Source: Prevotella sp. UBA2725 (GTDB lineage Bacteria; Bacteroidota; Bacteroidia; Bacteroidales; Bacteroidaceae). Taken from it: a stretch of DNA of 64,000 bases. A model generated the notes under the pieces. The model was not told where the DNA came from, made no database searches, and saw only the letters and a list, made by a program, of their open reading frames with translations. The position numbers were made by a program, and so were the translations under genes. Below, piece by piece: positions 33,510-43,430 of this stretch (within the stretch, counting starts at the first letter, position 1; each line of letters opens with the position of its first letter). The DNA lies in contig DEKJ01000063.1 in NCBI GenBank assembly GCA_002353825.1, forward strand, positions 1 to 64,000, in the 5' to 3' direction.

Positions 33510-35039
33510 ATGAGAAAAAGCACGATAGTTCTTTTTATCGCCTGCAGTTTAGGATGCTATATCCCTGCCAGTGCCCAACAAGTGCTGACACTTGACAGTT
33601 GCCGTGCCCTGGCATTGCGCAACAACAAGCAATTGCAGGTGTCGCGCATCAACAAGGAGATGACCGAGTATGCGCGCAAATCGGCAAGAACACAGTACTT
33701 GCCGAAGGTAGACGCTATAGCGGGCTACTCTTATTTCACGCGAGAAATCAATCTTCTGAGTAAAAGCCAGAAAAATGAACTGAACAACATCGGTACGACA
33801 GGAGTCAGCCAGGTGAGCGGAGACCTTACAACAGGTATCAGCGAGCAACTGACGAATATGGTCAAGCAAGGCACCATCACTCCTGCACAAGCTCAGCAGA
33901 TAGGTGGTTTGATGCAACAGTTTGCCAACGGCCCCATCTCACAGTACGCTGCAGGACTGGGCAATACCATCGGTAAGAAGGTTGTAGATGCACTCCACAC
34001 AGATACACACAACATCTTTGCCGGCTCCATCTTCCTTCGTCAGCCTATCTACATGGGCGGCGGCATCATCGCTGCCAACCGTATGGCTGATATCACGGAG
34101 CAGATGGCTGACGACAACATCACATTGAAGAATCAGTCTACGCTCTATAACATCGACCAGGCTTATTGGACCGTTGTCTCGCTGAAGCAGAAGCAAAAGC
34201 TCGCTTACAGTTTCCGTGACCTCGTGAAGAAGCTCGACGACGATGTTCAAAAGATGATTAAGCAAGGCGTTGCCACACGTGCCGATGGCCTGAAGGTTCA
34301 AGTACGTGTCAACGAGGCTGACATGCAGATCACGCAGGTTGACGATGGTCTTGTGCTCTCGAAGATGCTTCTCTGCCAGCTCTGTGGACTGCCAATGGAC
34401 GACAACATCGTGCTTGCCGACGAGAACAAGGATCATATCGATACCGATGCTTCTGTAGCTGCAGAGACTTATACCCCTGATAAGGATTTCAGCAGTCGAC
34501 CAGAGGTAAGACTGTTACAGAAGTCTGTTGACTTAGGTGAACAGAACACGAAACTCATTCGAGCAGCCTTTCTCCCCCATCTCGCACTGACAGGTGGTTA
34601 CTCCATTTCTAACCCGAACGTTTTCAATGGTTTTCAAAGAAAATTCTCCGGCGTTTGGAATGTAGGCGTGACCCTGCAGGTGCCGGTATGGAACTGGTTT
34701 GAGTCTCGCTATAAGGTTCGCGCTTCTGAGGCTGCTACAAATATGGCAAAGGTTGAACTCTCTGATGTCCAGGAGAAGATCAACCTACAGATCACGCAAA
34801 GCCGATTCAAAGTGAAGGAGGCGCGCAAGAAACTTGCCATGGCTGAGAAGAATATTGCCAGTGCAGAGGAGAACCTTCGTTGTGCACAGGTGGGTTTCAA
34901 GGAAGGCGTCATGGAATCAACCGACGTACTCGCTGCTCAGACAGCATGGCAACAGGCTCAGAGTCAGAAGATTGACGCACAGGTAGAGGTGAAGCTTGCC
35001 CAGGTGAACCTCGAAAAGGCATTGGGTATTTTACAATAA
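33510..35039 (+). CDS. TolC-family outer-membrane efflux protein
   Basis: 509 residues from the ATG at 33510 (MRKSTIVLFIACSLGC with signal peptide); the longer frame only adds translated REP sequence. Two OEP repeats are visible as long helical, Gln/Ala-rich stretches (LTLDSCRALALRNNKQL at the start; VQEKINLQITQSRFKVKEAR near the end). It forms the outer-membrane exit duct. The next three genes encode the adaptor and two ABC-2 permeases. Confidence 0.9.
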   Translation: MRKSTIVLFIACSLGCYIPASAQQVLTLDSCRALALRNNKQLQVSRINKEMTEYARKSARTQYLPKVDAIAGYSYFTREINLLSKSQKNELNNIGTTGVSQVSGDLTTGISEQLTNMVKQGTITPAQAQQIGGLMQQFANGPISQYAAGLGNTIGKKVVDALHTDTHNIFAGSIFLRQPIYMGGGIIAANRMADITEQMADDNITLKNQSTLYNIDQAYWTVVSLKQKQKLAYSFRDLVKKLDDDVQKMIKQGVATRADGLKVQVRVNEADMQITQVDDGLVLSKMLLCQLCGLPMDDNIVLADENKDHIDTDASVAAETYTPDKDFSSRPEVRLLQKSVDLGEQNTKLIRAAFLPHLALTGGYSISNPNVFNGFQRKFSGVWNVGVTLQVPVWNWFESRYKVRASEAATNMAKVELSDVQEKINLQITQSRFKVKEARKKLAMAEKNIASAEENLRCAQVGFKEGVMESTDVLAAQTAWQQAQSQKIDAQVEVKLAQVNLEKALGILQ

Positions 35040-35060
35040 CAATAACAAAACAGCATAAAG

Positions 35061-36056
35061 ATGAGCGCAAAGAGTCAGCACCAAAATGTACTATTAGCGG
35101 TACTGGGGTTCAGCATCGCCGTCTTGATCGTCGCCCTTATCGGTTTCTTCACGTTGGGTAAGACCGATGAGATCATCCAGGGTGAAGTAGAGGTTGGCGA
35201 ATACCGTGTCAGTTGCAAGCTACCGGCCCGTGTCGAAGAGATCCGCGTCAAAGAAGGCGACTATGTTCACAAAGGCGACACCCTCGCTATCCTTGAGATT
35301 CCAGAGATGAATGCCCAAGAAAAAGTGGCTCAGTCTACTGAGGCCGCCACACAGGCATTGAGCGATCTCACCGACGAAGGTACGCGTCGTGAAGCTATTG
35401 AGAGCGCTTATCAGCTTGTGCAGCAGACTAAAGCCGCTTCCGACGTGGCCAAGAAGACCTACGACCGTATGCAGAACCTCTACGCTGAGGGAGTGACAAG
35501 CCAGCAGAAACGTGACGAGGCGAAAGCTGCCTGGGAAGTAGCTGTGGCTCACGAGAACTCCATGAAGAGTCAGTATGAGCTGGCTAAGAATGGTGCCCGT
35601 GAGAAGCAGAAAGAGGCTCAGCGCCATCAAGTCAACGCTGCAAAGAACGCTGTCAACGTTGTGCGCTCTGTACTGAAAGAGACTGTCCAGATAGCCGCCG
35701 TCGACGGTGAGGTGAGCGACATCTATCCGAAGGAAGGTGAACTCGTAGGTATGGGATCCCCGATCATGAGCATCTCTATCATGAAAGATATGTGGGGTAC
35801 CTTCAATGTGCGCGAGGATCAGCTCAAAGGCCTGAAGATTGGCGACACGTTCACGGCTTTCTCTCCCGCTTTCAACAAATCGCTGAAAATGAGAGTCTAT
35901 GAAATTAAAGATGAAGGCTCCTATGCAGTGTGGAAAGCTACGAAAAGCAATGGTCAGTATGACTTGAAGACTTTTGAGGTCAAAGCTCGCCCCATCAATC
36001 CGTTTGACGGTCTCCGTCCGGGTATGTCGTTGGTTGTGAAGAACGTGAAGAAGTGA
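35061..36056 (+). CDS. HlyD-family periplasmic adaptor
   Basis: 331 residues: an N-terminal TM (LAVLGFSIAVLIVALIGFFTL), a lipoyl half-motif (RVEEIRVKEGDYVHKGDTLAI), a helical hairpin with TKAASDVAKKTYDRMQNLYA, and a beta barrel ending GLRPGMSLVVKNV. It bridges the inner-membrane permeases to TolC. Its stop overlaps the next start as GTGA. Confidence 0.92.
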   Translation: MSAKSQHQNVLLAVLGFSIAVLIVALIGFFTLGKTDEIIQGEVEVGEYRVSCKLPARVEEIRVKEGDYVHKGDTLAILEIPEMNAQEKVAQSTEAATQALSDLTDEGTRREAIESAYQLVQQTKAASDVAKKTYDRMQNLYAEGVTSQQKRDEAKAAWEVAVAHENSMKSQYELAKNGAREKQKEAQRHQVNAAKNAVNVVRSVLKETVQIAAVDGEVSDIYPKEGELVGMGSPIMSISIMKDMWGTFNVREDQLKGLKIGDTFTAFSPAFNKSLKMRVYEIKDEGSYAVWKATKSNGQYDLKTFEVKARPINPFDGLRPGMSLVVKNVKK

Positions 36057-37231
36057 GCCTCTCTGAGACCATAAAACGCATCTACCACATCTTTGTCCGC
36101 GAACTGGTCATTATGTGGCGGCATCCGATCTTCGGGTTCTGTACCTTTGTCTTCCCCCTTATAGTAGTGCTCTTTTTCACTACGCTGATGAACGGAGGAC
36201 AGCCTGTAGAGATGCCGGTAGGTGTTGTCGATCAAGACAATACCCATGTGAGCCGCGCCATGATTCGGAAGCTCGACGGCTTCCAGACGACGCATGTCAT
36301 TGGCCATTATGCCAATATGAACGATGCCCGTGAGGCTATACAGAAGAACCAGATCTACGCCTTTCTGCTCATTCCCAAAGGTACGACAGATAAACTCCTT
36401 GATGGCGACCAACCGAAGATCTCTTTCTATTATAGTAATGTGACGCTTGTTGCAGGCTCGTTGCTTTTCCGCGACCTGAAGACGATAGCGTCCCTGGGGT
36501 CGGCTGCCGTAGGTTCGGCAAAGCTCTCTGCACTCGGAAAGACCTCCAAAGAGATACGCACATTCTTACAGCCCATCGTCATCGACCTCCACCAAATAGG
36601 CAATCCGTGGTCCAACTACAATGTGTATCTGAGCACAGCCATGGTGCCAGGTGTTCTGATGATTTTCGTCTTCCTGCTCACTCCCTACTCTATCGGTACC
36701 GAATTGAAGTTTCATCGGTCCAAGCAGTGGATGAAGATGGCTGGCAACAACATCCATATCGCCATAGCAGGTAAGATTCTTCCGCAGACCATCATCTTTA
36801 CGTTGGTGATGTGGTGCTTTGAGTTCTACATCTTCTATGGGCTCCACTTCCCTCATCCGGGAGGCGTAGTACCTATCTTACTTTTGGGTTTCCTCTCGGT
36901 CTTCGCTTGTCAGTGCTTTGGCATCTTCATCTTCGGCCTCATGCCTTCCTTGCGTATGTCGATGTCGATATGCTCTCTGTGGTCAGTGGTGAGTTTCTCA
37001 GCCTGTGGTGCTACCTATCCGGTATTCGCCATGGACTCAATGATCCAGTCGATGGCTCAGCTCTTCCCACTCCGCCACTATTACATGATCTACCAGATGT
37101 GTATCTTCAACGGCTATCCGCTGAGCTACGCCTGGTTCGATTTCCTAGTTCTTATCATCTTTGCTTTCCTCCCGATGTTCACCATCAAGAATATCAAAAA
37201 GGCAATGCTTGTTTACGTTTACATTCCATAA
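36053..37231 (+). CDS. ABC-2 type export permease 1
   Basis: 392 residues starting at a GTG that overlaps the adaptor stop. One N-terminal TM, a large extracytoplasmic segment, and five TM helices near the C-terminus match the YhhJ/YbhR-like ABC-2 permease plan. The export substrate is unknown. No nucleotide-binding gene is in this operon. Confidence 0.88.
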   Translation: MSLSETIKRIYHIFVRELVIMWRHPIFGFCTFVFPLIVVLFFTTLMNGGQPVEMPVGVVDQDNTHVSRAMIRKLDGFQTTHVIGHYANMNDAREAIQKNQIYAFLLIPKGTTDKLLDGDQPKISFYYSNVTLVAGSLLFRDLKTIASLGSAAVGSAKLSALGKTSKEIRTFLQPIVIDLHQIGNPWSNYNVYLSTAMVPGVLMIFVFLLTPYSIGTELKFHRSKQWMKMAGNNIHIAIAGKILPQTIIFTLVMWCFEFYIFYGLHFPHPGGVVPILLLGFLSVFACQCFGIFIFGLMPSLRMSMSICSLWSVVSFSACGATYPVFAMDSMIQSMAQLFPLRHYYMIYQMCIFNGYPLSYAWFDFLVLIIFAFLPMFTIKNIKKAMLVYVYIP

Positions 37232-37264
37232 TATTAAGACATAAAATAAGACATAATATCGTAC

Positions 37265-38524
37265 ATGAAGAGAGACGGTCTGTTATACAGAATACGCGAA
37301 GGCATCTATGATACATGCTATATCATGGTGCAGGAGGTGAAGAACGAGTTCCGCGACGAGGGCTTACTCATCTTCTGCGTGCTTGTACCGCTTTTCTATC
37401 CTCTTCTCTATTCATGGATCTACAACAATGAGGTGGTACGCGATGTGCCTGTGGCTGTGGTTGACTTCAGTCACAGCCACGCTTCCCGCGAGTTCACACG
37501 TTTGTTGGATGCCAGTGCCGATACGAAAGTGGCTTACTATTGTAACTCCTTGGACGAAGCCAAGGAACTGACAGGTAAGCAACAAGTACACGGTACGATC
37601 TATTTCCCCAACGATTTCGAGCAGCGTCTTGGCCGTGGTGAACAGGCAACGGTGAGCGTCTATTGCGACATGAGCCTTATGCTCACGTATAAGGCTATCT
37701 ATTCGGCGGCTCAGGCCGTGGCTTCCAAGATGAACGCACAGATACAGATGAGCAAGAGCAACGACTTCACGAACCGCGACGATGAGGTGACGACGAAGCC
37801 GCTCGACTTCGACGAGGTACCAATCTTCAATACCACGGTGGGTTACGGTAATGCGATCCTCCCCGGTGTGCTCATTCTCATCCTTCAACAGACGCTGCTG
37901 CTCGGTATCGGTCTCTCTGCAGGTACTGCTCGTGAGAAGAACCGCTTTCAGAACCTCGTACCTATCCAGAAACACTACAACGGCATCTTCCGTATCGTGT
38001 TAGGAAAGAGTTCTGCCTATTTCTGCCTTTATATGATTATGGCGGCCTACATCACGCTTTGCGTGCCCCGTATGTTCCATTATATCTCACTTGTTTCTGC
38101 TCAGACAATCATCGGATTGATGGTACCTTATCTGCTTGCCGTCATTTTCTTTGGCATGACACTGTCGTGTCTCGTGCGCTATCGTGAGAATGTAATGCTG
38201 CTTGTCATCTTCACGTCTGTGCCCTTGCTTTTCATGACGGGTATCAGCTGGCCACAGTCGAACATGCCGTGGTTCTGGCAAGCTATAGCGTGGTTCTTCC
38301 CCTCTACCTTTGGCATCCGTGGATTTTTACGTATCTCCTCCATGGGCGCCTCGCTGCAAGATATCCAAGTGGAATATCAAGCTTTATGGATCCAGACGTT
38401 GGTCTATTTCTTCACCGCATGCCTCGTTTACCGCTATCAGATCATCCTCTCGCACAAACGGGCGAGAGCAAGACTGAAACAGATGGCGGAAAGCAGAAAG
38501 AATTGGGCGAGTGCACAGTCATAG
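37265..38524 (+). CDS. ABC-2 type export permease 2
   Basis: 419 residues with the same plan as the previous gene: N-terminal TM (IFCVLVPLFYPLLYSWIY), periplasmic domain (VVDFSHSHASREFTRLLD), C-terminal TM bundle (PGVLILILQQTLLLGIGLSAG). The two may form a heterodimer. It ends 7 bases from the convergent crcB gene. Confidence 0.88.
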   Translation: MKRDGLLYRIREGIYDTCYIMVQEVKNEFRDEGLLIFCVLVPLFYPLLYSWIYNNEVVRDVPVAVVDFSHSHASREFTRLLDASADTKVAYYCNSLDEAKELTGKQQVHGTIYFPNDFEQRLGRGEQATVSVYCDMSLMLTYKAIYSAAQAVASKMNAQIQMSKSNDFTNRDDEVTTKPLDFDEVPIFNTTVGYGNAILPGVLILILQQTLLLGIGLSAGTAREKNRFQNLVPIQKHYNGIFRIVLGKSSAYFCLYMIMAAYITLCVPRMFHYISLVSAQTIIGLMVPYLLAVIFFGMTLSCLVRYRENVMLLVIFTSVPLLFMTGISWPQSNMPWFWQAIAWFFPSTFGIRGFLRISSMGASLQDIQVEYQALWIQTLVYFFTACLVYRYQIILSHKRARARLKQMAESRKNWASAQS

Positions 38525-38531
38525 ACAGACT

Positions 38532-38921
38532 TTACATCGCCACGAGTTTTGCCAATACTGTCCCACCCCATACACAAAGCAGCCCCAGCGCAAAACTTCC
38601 TACGAGATAGAGGAAGAAGTAAAGGTTGTTGCCACCACTGAGAAGCGATAGGTTCTCATTCATGAATGTGGAGAACGTAGTGAAGCCTCCGCAAAAACCG
38701 GTGGTCAACAGCAACTTAGCCTGTGGAGACAAGCCAAAGTTGGCATAAGGCAGTCCCGAAAAGAAACCTATTAGAAAACAGCCTAAAAGGTTTACGATGA
38801 ATGTTCCAAAAGGGAAAGACGTTGTAAACCACGCTGTCGCAGCTTTCGATACCAAGAAACGGCAGCCACCTCCTAAGAAACTGCCACAACCAACAATCAA
38901 GAAATCTCTGAATAAATACAT
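38532..38921 (-). CDS. crcB: CrcB/Fluc fluoride exporter
   Basis: 129 residues with four TM helices. The family motifs GTFIVNLLGCFLIGF and TTGFCGGFTTFSTF hold the conserved Asn and the Phe/Thr residues of the fluoride path. Fluc channels work as dimers and protect enolase and pyrophosphatase from fluoride. It is 11 bases downstream of topB. No fluoride riboswitch is visible. Confidence 0.95.
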   Translation of the reverse strand: MYLFRDFLIVGCGSFLGGGCRFLVSKAATAWFTTSFPFGTFIVNLLGCFLIGFFSGLPYANFGLSPQAKLLLTTGFCGGFTTFSTFMNENLSLLSGGNNLYFFLYLVGSFALGLLCVWGGTVLAKLVAM

Positions 38922-38932
38922 TTTTTAGAATA

Positions 38933-40954
38933 TTATTTCAACGGTGCTCTGAAGTCGCAACCCTCTTTCCATCGCGAGCAGCCATAAGCAGTCTTGCCTT
39001 TGAGGATTCGACCTTTGCCACACTTGGGGCAGACATCACCTTCTTTCACCTTTAGCTTTCCCTTCTTTGATTTCGCCTTTTTATCTTCCATCTTAGCTTT
39101 CCCCTCTTCGTCCTTCGCTTTTTCTTCTCCACTATCCACGATGAGTTGTCCAGAGTTGTCGTGCAGCACATCGTTAACGATACGTGTCACCTGATCCTTG
39201 AGCTCATTGATAAATGTTCCGGCATCATACTTATTCTGCTCGATCTCACGCAATTTCTTCTCCCACATACCCGTGAGTTCCACACTGGTGAGAAGTTTCT
39301 CATGAATGGTGTCGATGAGTTGTATGCCCGTCGGAGTAGCTACAAGGTTCTTACGCTCACGGCGAATATAATGACGCTTGAAGAGTGTCTCAATGATTCC
39401 CGCACGCGAAGAAGGCCGCCCGATACCATTCTCTTTCATGGCAGCCGACAGTTCCTCGTCGTCCACGAGTTTGCCTGCAGTCTCCATGGCTCTCAGCAAT
39501 GAAGCCTCGGTGTAATGCTTCGGAGGTACCGTCATCTTTTCGGTGAGCGTGGGCTTATGCGGGCCTGACTCACCTTTGACGAATGTGGGCAGAAGCTTGT
39601 CGTCGGCTGCATTCTTGCCATCGTCCTGGCGTTGCTCCTCTTTCGTATAGACTGCACGCCAGCCCGGATCAAGGATCTCCTTGCCCGAGGTCTTAAACTC
39701 AATCTTGTCTACCTTACCCGTCACTGAGGTCGTAGAAAACTTACAATCGGGATAGAATACGGCAATGAATCGACGTGCTATCAAGTCGTATACTTTCTTC
39801 TCCACATCCGTCAGTCCATTGGGCACCTGACCTGTAGGAATGATGGCATGGTGATCAGTGACCTTCGAGGTATCGAAGACACGTTTCGACTTCGGCAGTG
39901 TCTTACTAAACCCTGCCAACGTCTTGATAATATCGAGATAAGGCTTGCGCCCCGCCTCCATATATTGGCTCACGCCATTGAGGATCTTTGGACACTTTGG
40001 ATAAATATCATCAGAGAGGTACTGTGTGTCGACACGCGGATAAGTCGTCAGTTTCTTCTCATACAGTCCCTGGATGAGGTTGAGCGACATTTCTGCAGAA
40101 AAGCCATACTTACGGTTCAGATCTACCTGAAGGGATGTGAGGTCGTAGAGCTGCTTCGCTGGTTCCTTGCCTTGCTTCTTCTGTACAGACGTGATGACAA
40201 AGGGCTTGCCTTCGATGAGAGAGAATGCCTGCTGACCTTCTTCCTTCGACGTAAACTTGCCCGAAGTAGCCGTAAAGAGCGTATCGCGATAGATGGTCGA
40301 CAGTACCCAGTAAGGCTCCGGCTTGAAGTTGTCAATCTCTTTCTGTCGTTTTACGATCAGTGCGAGCGTTGGAGTCTGCACACGCCCGATGGACAGCACC
40401 TGATGGTTCTGTCCATACATCAGTGTATAGAGGCGTGTACAGTTCATGCCAAGGAGCCAGTCGCCGATGGCACGGCTCAATCCCGCAAGATAAAGTCGGT
40501 TGTATTGTTTCTCTTCTTTTAAATTCTCGAAACCCTCCTTGATAGCCTCATCGGTCATGGAGGAGATCCACAAGCGCTTCACCGGACATTTGACCTTCGC
40601 CATCTGCATCACCCAACGCTGGATGAGTTCACCCTCCTGACCAGCATCACCGCAGTTGATAATCTCATCAGCATTGGCATAAAGCTGCGAGATGGTCTGA
40701 AACTGCTTCTCTATTCCCCGATCGGGAATCAGTTTCAAGCCAAACCTGCGCGGAATCATAGGCAGAGCCGCCAGCGTCCAATAACGCCAGTTCTGCTCAT
40801 AGTCGTTGGGTTCTTTTAATTCACACAGATGACCAAAGGTCCAGGTCACCTGATAGCCGTTGCCCTCCATATATCCGTCGCGTGAAGTCGTAGCCCCAAG
40901 GATGCGGGCGATGTCGCGTGCCACGCTCGGTTTCTCTGCTATACAAACAATCAT
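38933..40954 (-). CDS. topB: DNA topoisomerase III
   Basis: 673-residue type IA topoisomerase: N-terminal Toprim (MIVCIAEKPSVARDIARILG, NCGDAGQEGELI), active-site region LYEKKLTTYPRVDTQYLSDD with the catalytic Tyr, and a C-terminal Zn-binding motif (CPKCGKGRILKGKTAYGCS) after a Lys/Glu-rich linker. It decatenates DNA. A TAACTTTG box (40974-40981, minus strand) lies just upstream. Confidence 0.94.
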   Translation of the reverse strand: MIVCIAEKPSVARDIARILGATTSRDGYMEGNGYQVTWTFGHLCELKEPNDYEQNWRYWTLAALPMIPRRFGLKLIPDRGIEKQFQTISQLYANADEIINCGDAGQEGELIQRWVMQMAKVKCPVKRLWISSMTDEAIKEGFENLKEEKQYNRLYLAGLSRAIGDWLLGMNCTRLYTLMYGQNHQVLSIGRVQTPTLALIVKRQKEIDNFKPEPYWVLSTIYRDTLFTATSGKFTSKEEGQQAFSLIEGKPFVITSVQKKQGKEPAKQLYDLTSLQVDLNRKYGFSAEMSLNLIQGLYEKKLTTYPRVDTQYLSDDIYPKCPKILNGVSQYMEAGRKPYLDIIKTLAGFSKTLPKSKRVFDTSKVTDHHAIIPTGQVPNGLTDVEKKVYDLIARRFIAVFYPDCKFSTTSVTGKVDKIEFKTSGKEILDPGWRAVYTKEEQRQDDGKNAADDKLLPTFVKGESGPHKPTLTEKMTVPPKHYTEASLLRAMETAGKLVDDEELSAAMKENGIGRPSSRAGIIETLFKRHYIRRERKNLVATPTGIQLIDTIHEKLLTSVELTGMWEKKLREIEQNKYDAGTFINELKDQVTRIVNDVLHDNSGQLIVDSGEEKAKDEEGKAKMEDKKAKSKKGKLKVKEGDVCPKCGKGRILKGKTAYGCSRWKEGCDFRAPLK

Positions 40955-41063
40955 TAAAGTTTTCTCTTTCGTGCAAAGTTAGCAAAAAACTGGGTAAAAC
41001 TGCACAAAACAAGAAAAATGAGAAAAAGATGAGGAAAAGCTACACAGACTCAAGGCTTTTTCG

Positions 41064-41071
41064 TAACTTTG
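41064..41071 (+). promoter_or_regulatory. -7 box upstream of lutA
   Basis: TAACTTTG 52 bases before the lutA ATG; no clear -33 TTTG at the right distance. Confidence 0.4.
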
Positions 41072-41122
41072 TTGGATGAAAGAAATTACAGATACATTTT
41101 TCGTTATTAGCACAAAGATATT

Positions 41123-41863
41123 ATGAAGGTAGGACTATTTATCCCATGTTACGTCGATGCCCTTTATCCGGAAGTCGGCGTGGCTACCTATAAGCTCCTG
41201 AAACACTTCGGCATCGATGTCGACTATCCCGAGAAGCAGACATGCTGCGGACAGCCGATGGGCAATGCCGGATTTGAGGATATGGCTAAGCCATTGGCCG
41301 ACAAGTTTGAGCAGATGTTCAAAGGTTTCGACTATGTCGTGGCTCCGTCTGCATCCTGCGCCGCCTACGTACGGTGCTATTACCCCCATTTGCTTCAGGG
41401 CGACAACCATCCGTGCACCGTCCCCGGCCGCACGATGGATATCGTGGAGTTTCTGCACGATATATTGAAGATCAAAGAGCTTCCAGGCTCTTTTCCACAT
41501 ATTGTGAGTGTACATAACAGTTGCCACGGCGTGCGTGAGCTTGGTCTCTCCGCACCCTCAGAGCGTAACATCGAGCCTTACAACAAAATTATCGACTTAC
41601 TGAAACTCAAGGACGGCATCACTGTTTATGAGCCTGAGCGTAAGGATGAGTGCTGCGGCTTCGGCGGCATGTTCGCCGTGGAGGAGCCCGCCGTCTCTAT
41701 CCGCATGGGTGAGGACAAGATCATGCGCCACATGGCTACGGGCGCAGAGTATATCACGGGTCCCGACTCCTCCTGCCTCATGCACATGGAAGGCATCGCA
41801 CGCAAGGAGCACAAAGCCATCAAGTTTATTCACGTAGCGCAGATTTTAGCAGCAGGATTATGA
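41123..41863 (+). CDS. lutA: LutA-type Fe-S oxidoreductase subunit
   Basis: 246 residues with two CCG-domain motifs (KQTCCGQPMGNAGF and KDECCGFGGMFAVEEP) and the matching SCAAYVRCYYP and DSSCLMHMEG cysteines. LutA works with LutB and LutC in L-lactate oxidation to pyruvate. Its stop overlaps lutB as ATGA. Confidence 0.92.
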   Translation: MKVGLFIPCYVDALYPEVGVATYKLLKHFGIDVDYPEKQTCCGQPMGNAGFEDMAKPLADKFEQMFKGFDYVVAPSASCAAYVRCYYPHLLQGDNHPCTVPGRTMDIVEFLHDILKIKELPGSFPHIVSVHNSCHGVRELGLSAPSERNIEPYNKIIDLLKLKDGITVYEPERKDECCGFGGMFAVEEPAVSIRMGEDKIMRHMATGAEYITGPDSSCLMHMEGIARKEHKAIKFIHVAQILAAGL

Positions 41864-43227
41864 GTACAGAACATTCGAGAAGAGCAAAAGAGATTCTCAA
41901 GAACCACGATAAGATAACCCGTCACGACAAGACTTTCTGGGGCGTGCGTGAAGGGCACGACCGCATGATGCACGGACTGCCTGAATGGGAGTCGTTGCGC
42001 GATCATGCTTCACAGATCAAGATGCACACCATCACGCATCTCGCCGACTACCTCGAGCAGTTCTCCTCACAGTTGGAGAGCCGCGGGGTCATCGTCCATT
42101 GGGCGAAGGATGCCGAGGAGCTCAACGCCATGGTCTACGACATTCTCAAGAGCCATCATGTGACGAAGATGGTGAAGTCGAAGTCGATGCTCACGGAAGA
42201 GTGTGGCCTCAACCCTTATCTCATCAGCCGAGGCATCGACGTGGTAGAGACCGATCTCGGTGAACGTATTCTGCAGCTTATGCACCGCAAGCCCGCTCAC
42301 ATCGTCATGCCTGCTATCCATATCACGAAAGAAGAGGTTGCTGAGTGTTTCGAGAAGGAAGGCATCAGCCCCGAGAAAGGCAACTGCGACCCGACCTATC
42401 TCACCTATTGTGCCCGCAAGAGCCTGCGCCATGAGTTTGAAGAGGCACAAGCAGGTCTCACCGGCTGCAACTTCGGTGTGGCTAAGACCGGCGACATCGT
42501 GGTCTGCACGAATGAGGGCAACGCTGATATGACGACCTCCATGCCAAAGCTCCATATCGTGACAATGGGAATCGAAAAACTCGTACCCGACTACGATTCA
42601 CTCGCTGTCTTCCAACGCTTGCTTTGCCGTTGTGGCACAGGCCAGCCTACAACGGGTTTCACCTCTCATTTCCGCCAGGCCCGCCCCGGAGCAGAGATGC
42701 ACGTTGTGCTGCTCGACAACTGGCGCAGTGATGCCATCGCTGATCCAGAGCATTGGCAGACATTGAAATGTATCCGCTGTGGTGCCTGCATGAACACTTG
42801 TCCCGTCTACCGCCGTTCAACAGGTGCCAGCTACACCTATTTCATCCCTGGTCCTATCGGTGTGGATCTCGGCATGCTCAAAGATCCACGTAAATATTCC
42901 GATAACGTGTCGGCGTGCTCACTCTGCATGAGCTGCGACAATGTGTGCCCGGCAGAGGTTGCGCCCGGTTCACAAATCTATCTGTGGCGTCAGCGCCTTG
43001 ATAAATTAGGGAAAGCCGACAAACTGAAGAAGGTAATGTCAGAAGGCATGAGTATGCTCTTCAATCATCCCGATCTCTATAACACGGCTCTGTGGTTTGC
43101 TCCTTTAGCTAACTATGTCCCGGATGCCATGACACATTATTCGAACCTCAACCCATGGGGTATTGGCCATAGCAAGCCGGTGTTTGCCAAGAAGAGCTTC
43201 CATCAGTGGTGGAAGAAGAAATCATAA
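41860..43227 (+). CDS. lutB: LutB-type Fe-S protein with LUD domain
   Basis: 455 residues: an N-terminal LUD domain (SKSMLTEECGLNPYLISRGIDVVETDLGER in two parts, CNFGVAKTGDIVV), then two 4Fe-4S motifs (CIRCGACMNTCPVY and CSLCMSCDNVCPAE). It passes electrons in lactate oxidation. A separate lutC gene, usually third in the operon, is not found before the next repeat region. Confidence 0.92.
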   Translation: MSTEHSRRAKEILKNHDKITRHDKTFWGVREGHDRMMHGLPEWESLRDHASQIKMHTITHLADYLEQFSSQLESRGVIVHWAKDAEELNAMVYDILKSHHVTKMVKSKSMLTEECGLNPYLISRGIDVVETDLGERILQLMHRKPAHIVMPAIHITKEEVAECFEKEGISPEKGNCDPTYLTYCARKSLRHEFEEAQAGLTGCNFGVAKTGDIVVCTNEGNADMTTSMPKLHIVTMGIEKLVPDYDSLAVFQRLLCRCGTGQPTTGFTSHFRQARPGAEMHVVLLDNWRSDAIADPEHWQTLKCIRCGACMNTCPVYRRSTGASYTYFIPGPIGVDLGMLKDPRKYSDNVSACSLCMSCDNVCPAEVAPGSQIYLWRQRLDKLGKADKLKKVMSEGMSMLFNHPDLYNTALWFAPLANYVPDAMTHYSNLNPWGIGHSKPVFAKKSFHQWWKKKS

Positions 43228-43232
43228 CCTCT

Positions 43233-43325
43233 GGGCCCCACCCCTACCCCTCCCCCATCCAGGGGAGGGAGAGATTACTACCGTAGGATCTTTAGTGTCG
43301 TGTAGGCAGTCACATAGTGACTGCT
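43233..43325. repeat. ~100-bp dispersed repeat, copy 1
   Basis: gggccccacccctacccctc through ccatccaggggagggagaga, then ccgtagga and gcagtcacatagtgactgc. The same modules in the same order recur at 48880-48992. It contains a GCAGTCAC/GTGACTGC palindrome. Confidence 0.8.
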
Positions 43326-43342
43326 CTCGCGTCATTCTCTGA

Positions 43343-43430
43343 CGTTCGACAAACAATCGTGTGGCGTTCGACTAACAATCGTGCGACGTTCGACAAACAA
43401 TCGTGCGACGTTCGACAAACAATGGCATTT
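43343..43430. repeat. 22-bp tandem array, four units
   Basis: Four units starting cgttcgac at 43343, 43365, 43387 and 43409, each exactly 22 bp; the middle two differ at one base and the last diverges in its final bases. It abuts the btuC stop codon. It has the same period and copy number as 21730-21817 but an unrelated sequence. Confidence 0.88.

Noticed and set aside
38532..38921. Fluoride riboswitch for crcB
   Set aside because: crcB lies 11 bases after topB with no room for an aptamer, and no fluoride-aptamer features are seen upstream of topB.
38933..40954. topB as a marker of a conjugative transposon
   Set aside because: No tra, mob or integrase genes are nearby; crcB and lut genes flank it, so a chromosomal topB is simpler.
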